8,044 nt of DNA from the NCBI GenBank assembly GCA_900321265.1, contig ONVJ01000061.1:1-8044 (forward strand). Direction: 5' to 3'. Below, piece by piece: positions 6,336 to 8,044 of the stretch; the first letter of the stretch is position 1; each line of letters starts with the position of its first letter. The notes under the pieces are model-generated. The model did not search any database. It was not told the origin of the DNA and saw nothing but the letters and a program-made list of their open reading frames with translations. Origin of the DNA: an uncultured Eubacteriales bacterium. Lineage in GTDB: Bacteria > Bacillota > Clostridia > Oscillospirales > CAG-272. The translations under genes were made by a program, and so were the position numbers.

Positions 6336-7595
6336 TCAAGTCGACGGATCCCCGGAAGTCACTGCCGGCGTTGAAGAGTCAGACAGCACCGGTTCCGGAC
6401 AGCTTTCGGGCATTCCCGAGAAGACGGGGATCGAAAAATGCCAGGGGATATCTGTCAGTCCCGCGGCGGAATAGGCGGAAGAGATGCTGTCCGCCTGGGA
6501 ATACGCGCCGTAAACGCTCTGCATGTACTGCGCCCAGAAATTGCCGGATGATCCCGGATCAACATTGAATTTCTGCAGGTATGAGGTGTCCTGGCGGTCG
6601 CGGATATAGCTCTCGACGGCGATCTTCGCGCCGCCCAGGATCGATTTCCATTTCGTATTCCAGGACGGAGAGCCCCAGACGCCCTCCATCGACGGAGAGC
6701 CTGCCTCGGCGCGCCTCATCGCCCCCAGGCATACGGCAAAGAGACTGTCTCCCGAAGCGCCGATGTTGAAAAAGTTGTAAAGTCCGTTGTACCCGGCAAG
6801 CTCCCCGGCGGTCAGGGACTCCGCCCCGGGGATCAGGTCGGCGCTCCCGCTCTTTTCGGCCTCGTCGAGCAGCCTGGCCAGATAATCTCCGCAGCTGCCA
6901 GACACCGTCGGTCCCTCCCCGCGGACTCCCTGCTCGTTCCTGATCCTCGCGGCGAGGTAGACCGGGCTGGCGCCGAGCTCCCGGCCGGTATCGAAGATGA
7001 ACTCCGCATAGGTCATGCCGGAATATTCACCGTCAAGGAAAGCTCCTTCCATGAAGGTCCCCTCGAGTACCGATTCCACCGATCCGGGAGTTTCGGAACC
7101 CGAGAAAGCGAGGCTGCAGAACTGAAAGATCTGGACTTCGTCAAGGAAGTTGCGGGGATCCATCATATACTCTATCGCCGGCCGCGAAGCCGCGTACCAT
7201 CCGGTGTCGTAGAGCGACAGGTCGGAGGGATCCCTCATGTGAATATACCTTTCGGCGGGAGGGACCAGGTTTCTTCTGTGATCCGAATACTCTTCGCCGA
7301 CGACGTAATCCCAGGTGTATCTGCCTTCGCTGAGCCCCGTCACGTCCAGCGGTTCGAAGGTCCACGCGGGATGCAGAACGTGCAGGACCGACAGTTTCTC
7401 CGCGTAATCCTCAGGGAAGCCCTCCGCGATCAGAAAGGCAGTATATTCCGGATCGGGAGTGACCGGATCGGAATCCGCGGAAGTGCCCGGACCGACAGCT
7501 CCCGGCAGGAAGAAAGAACATCCGGTCAGAAGCAGCAGGGCAGCCGCCGCTGTCGTAAAAAGAGCGGCCTTCTTTCTCATGGTTTTCCCGATCAC
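6336..7595 (-). CDS. Lipoprotein beta-N-acetylglucosaminidase (GH73-like)
   Basis: This is predicted to be a surface lipoprotein that cuts the GlcNAc-MurNAc glycan strands of peptidoglycan. The 419-residue product starts with a basic signal peptide (MIGKTMRKK), a hydrophobic core (10-23) and the lipobox L23-T-G-C26. A Gly/Ser/Asp/Pro linker (31-50) leads to the catalytic region (about 58-398). Family landmarks are FPEDYAEKLSVLH-x-x-HP-x-W (60-78), PRNFL (147-151), IFQF (156-159), a likely catalytic E221 in AARIRNEQG (215-223), YNFFNIGA (273-280), W312-x-x-K-W-K-S-IL-GGA (312-323), YLQKFNV (339-345), QYMQSVYGAYS (356-366) and FSIPVFSGMP (387-396). It has no SH3 or choline-binding repeats, so the lipid anchor provides the location. 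The GTG at 7593-7595 is chosen because GGAGG (7604-7608) stands eight bases upstream; an ATG at 7578-7580 would also keep the full signal peptide. Confidence 0.88.
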   Translation of the reverse strand: MIGKTMRKKAALFTTAAAALLLLTGCSFFLPGAVGPGTSADSDPVTPDPEYTAFLIAEGFPEDYAEKLSVLHVLHPAWTFEPLDVTGLSEGRYTWDYVVGEEYSDHRRNLVPPAERYIHMRDPSDLSLYDTGWYAASRPAIEYMMDPRNFLDEVQIFQFCSLAFSGSETPGSVESVLEGTFMEGAFLDGEYSGMTYAEFIFDTGRELGASPVYLAARIRNEQGVRGEGPTVSGSCGDYLARLLDEAEKSGSADLIPGAESLTAGELAGYNGLYNFFNIGASGDSLFAVCLGAMRRAEAGSPSMEGVWGSPSWNTKWKSILGGAKIAVESYIRDRQDTSYLQKFNVDPGSSGNFWAQYMQSVYGAYSQADSISSAYSAAGLTDIPWHFSIPVFSGMPESCPEPVLSDSSTPAVTSGDPST

Positions 7596-7603
7596 TGCCG
7601 TTT

Positions 7604-7660
7604 CCTCCACTCCCCCGATCCGCGGATCCTTTACACACCTGCCCCGGGACGGGCGGGGCA
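7604..7660 (-). promoter_or_regulatory. 5' leader hairpin and ribosome site of lipoprotein gene
   Basis: The predicted leader is about 90 bases. It contains a 7-pair GC-rich hairpin (TGCCCCG at 7654-7660 paired with CGGGGCA at 7640-7646 on the minus strand, 7-base loop), a 12-base palindrome at 7617-7628, and the GGAGG ribosome site at 7604-7608. The hairpin is not followed by a T-run, so it is not a terminator; it may stabilise the 5' end of the message. Confidence 0.45.
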
Positions 7661-7695
7661 CATTAGTAAACTGCTGCAAGACTATAATTTATAAT

Positions 7696-7724
7696 ATTAT
7701 ATTACTTTCCCCGCCATTTGTCAA
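7696..7724 (-). promoter_or_regulatory. Perfect-consensus sigma-A promoter for the operon
   Basis: On the minus strand TTGACA (7719-7724) and TATAAT (7696-7701) are separated by exactly 17 bases, the full consensus. The flanks are AT-rich in an otherwise GC-rich region. Transcription should start near 7689, about 94 bases before the GTG of the lipoprotein gene. As no other clear promoter lies further left, it may drive the whole operon. Confidence 0.9.
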
Positions 7725-7780
7725 TCATTTTCTGTTTGCTTCTGCCTGCAAAACAACAATTTGTCATTCAGCTTTTTCTG

Positions 7781-7921
7781 CTCCGGATCCGGGGAGCCTG
7801 AAGGTCTTCAGTCAGGTCCGGAACCCTGCCGGGATCCGGAGTTCGACCTGCTTTTTCCCCCTCCCCGGAACAGGTCTCGAAATGATCCGTCAGGCGAGAT
7901 CCTGCCCGGTTCCCGGGCGGG
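7781..7921 (+). repeat. Cluster of three adjoining inverted repeats
   Basis: Three stems follow one another. The first pairs CTCCGGATCC (7781-7790) with GGATCCGGAG (7832-7841) and encloses two small hairpins (7798-7811; or 7813-7816 with 7825-7828). The second starts at the very next base: 7842-7850 pairs with 7871-7881, nine pairs with a two-base bulge and a 20-base pyrimidine-rich loop. The third, 7901-7909 with 7913-7921, has nine GC-rich pairs (one G-T) and a three-base loop. An alternative stem, 7871-7879 with 7895-7904, would compete with the second and third. The strand is uncertain, since the repeats fold on both; plus is given because an exact ribosome-site sequence follows at 7928. 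No known riboswitch or RNA family motif was recognised. Confidence 0.5.
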
Positions 7922-7927
7922 TGAACG

Positions 7928-7994
7928 AAGGAGGTCATGAGTGCGCGGAGCAAGCGGGATCCTGAAGTTCATCTGCGAGAACCGCAGGCCATGA
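7928..7994 (+). other. Exact AAGGAGGT site with 17-codon reading frame
   Basis: AAGGAGGT at 7928-7935 is fully complementary to the 16S rRNA tail. Five bases later a GTG (7941-7943) opens a 17-codon frame, product MRGASGILKFICENRRP, stopping at 7992-7994. An ATG at 7937-7939 opens a 35-codon frame in another phase, but it is too close to the site. No promoter is visible upstream, so the frame may not be transcribed; a leader peptide or a chance match are both possible. Confidence 0.2.
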
Positions 7995-8009
7995 GACAGC
8001 AGATTCTCC

Positions 8010-8038
8010 TTGACATTTATCTAAAAAAATATTATAAT
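8010..8038 (+). promoter_or_regulatory. Perfect-consensus sigma-A promoter, rightward
   Basis: TTGACA (8010-8015) and TATAAT (8033-8038) are separated by exactly 17 bases, with a run of seven As in the spacer. The start site should fall at or just past the right edge, so this promoter serves a gene beyond the window, divergent from the operon described here. The -10 element sits in a 14-base palindrome (8028-8041), so a leftward -10 is also present, but its -35 would lie outside the window. Confidence 0.85.
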
Positions 8039-8044
8039 ATTTAA

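Larger units (their letters stand above)
7725..8009. other. Intergenic region between divergent promoters
   Basis: These 285 bases hold no convincing gene. Frames on both strands are short or lack a ribosome site, and none resembles a known protein. The left 50 bases are AT-rich and the rest is GC-rich with several inverted repeats, listed separately, and one exact AAGGAGGT at 7928-7935. Confidence 0.6.

Noticed and set aside
6319..6339. Terminator or promoter at the end of the lipoprotein gene
   Set aside because: The dyad is bulged and short, and the TTGACA has no matching -10 element.
7596..7679. Longer start for the lipoprotein gene
   Set aside because: It would place 28 residues before the GTG and ruin the signal peptide layout; it also starts only about ten bases after the predicted transcription start and lacks a ribosome site.
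7812..7824. GTCAGGTCCGGAA identical to part of the signal recognition particle RNA apical motif
   Set aside because: The conserved 3' half (GGAAGCAG) does not follow; CCCTGCC is there instead, so the SRP54-binding loop cannot form.
7768..7953. 61-codon minus-strand frame in the intergenic region
   Set aside because: TTG start without a ribosome site, no domain, and it covers the inverted repeats.

Overview
The window looks like a chromosomal segment of a GC-rich, Gram-positive member of the Firmicutes, most likely a Clostridia/Oscillospirales-type anaerobe. The evidence is the order of the cell-division accessory genes (yggS, sepF, yggT, then a DivIVA-like coiled-coil gene), an HlyD-like gene inside that group, strong GGAGG-type ribosome binding sites and sigma-A type promoters. 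This placement is inferred from gene order and protein motifs; no taxonomic search was possible.

Every convincing gene is on the minus strand and reads from right to left. From the right edge: positions 7596-8044 hold no convincing gene, but contain two perfect-consensus promoters pointing away from each other and a block of inverted repeats between them. The leftward promoter (7696-7724) serves a lipoprotein of the beta-N-acetylglucosaminidase type (6336-7595). After about 100 bases come an unrecognised 376-residue protein (5105-6235), miaA (4147-5115), a membrane-anchored HlyD-like protein (2370-4160), yggS (1640-2365), sepF (1107-1583), yggT (703-990) and a DivIVA-like protein that runs off the left edge (1-637).

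The middle four genes are very tightly packed: 11- and 14-base overlaps and a 4-base gap imply co-transcription and translational coupling from the unknown gene through miaA and the HlyD-like gene to yggS. The operon mixes wall hydrolysis, tRNA modification (MiaA), PLP homeostasis (YggS) and division/membrane-organising proteins (SepF, YggT, DivIVA-like). It is therefore mainly a growth-and-division locus and does not look like accessory or mobile DNA.

I see no mobile element, CRISPR array, tRNA or rRNA. The parts that are not routine are the HlyD-like protein with no export partner nearby, the unknown protein upstream of miaA, the lack of a ylmH gene between yggT and the DivIVA-like gene, a near-perfect heptad repeat in the DivIVA-like protein, and the structured region between the two divergent promoters.
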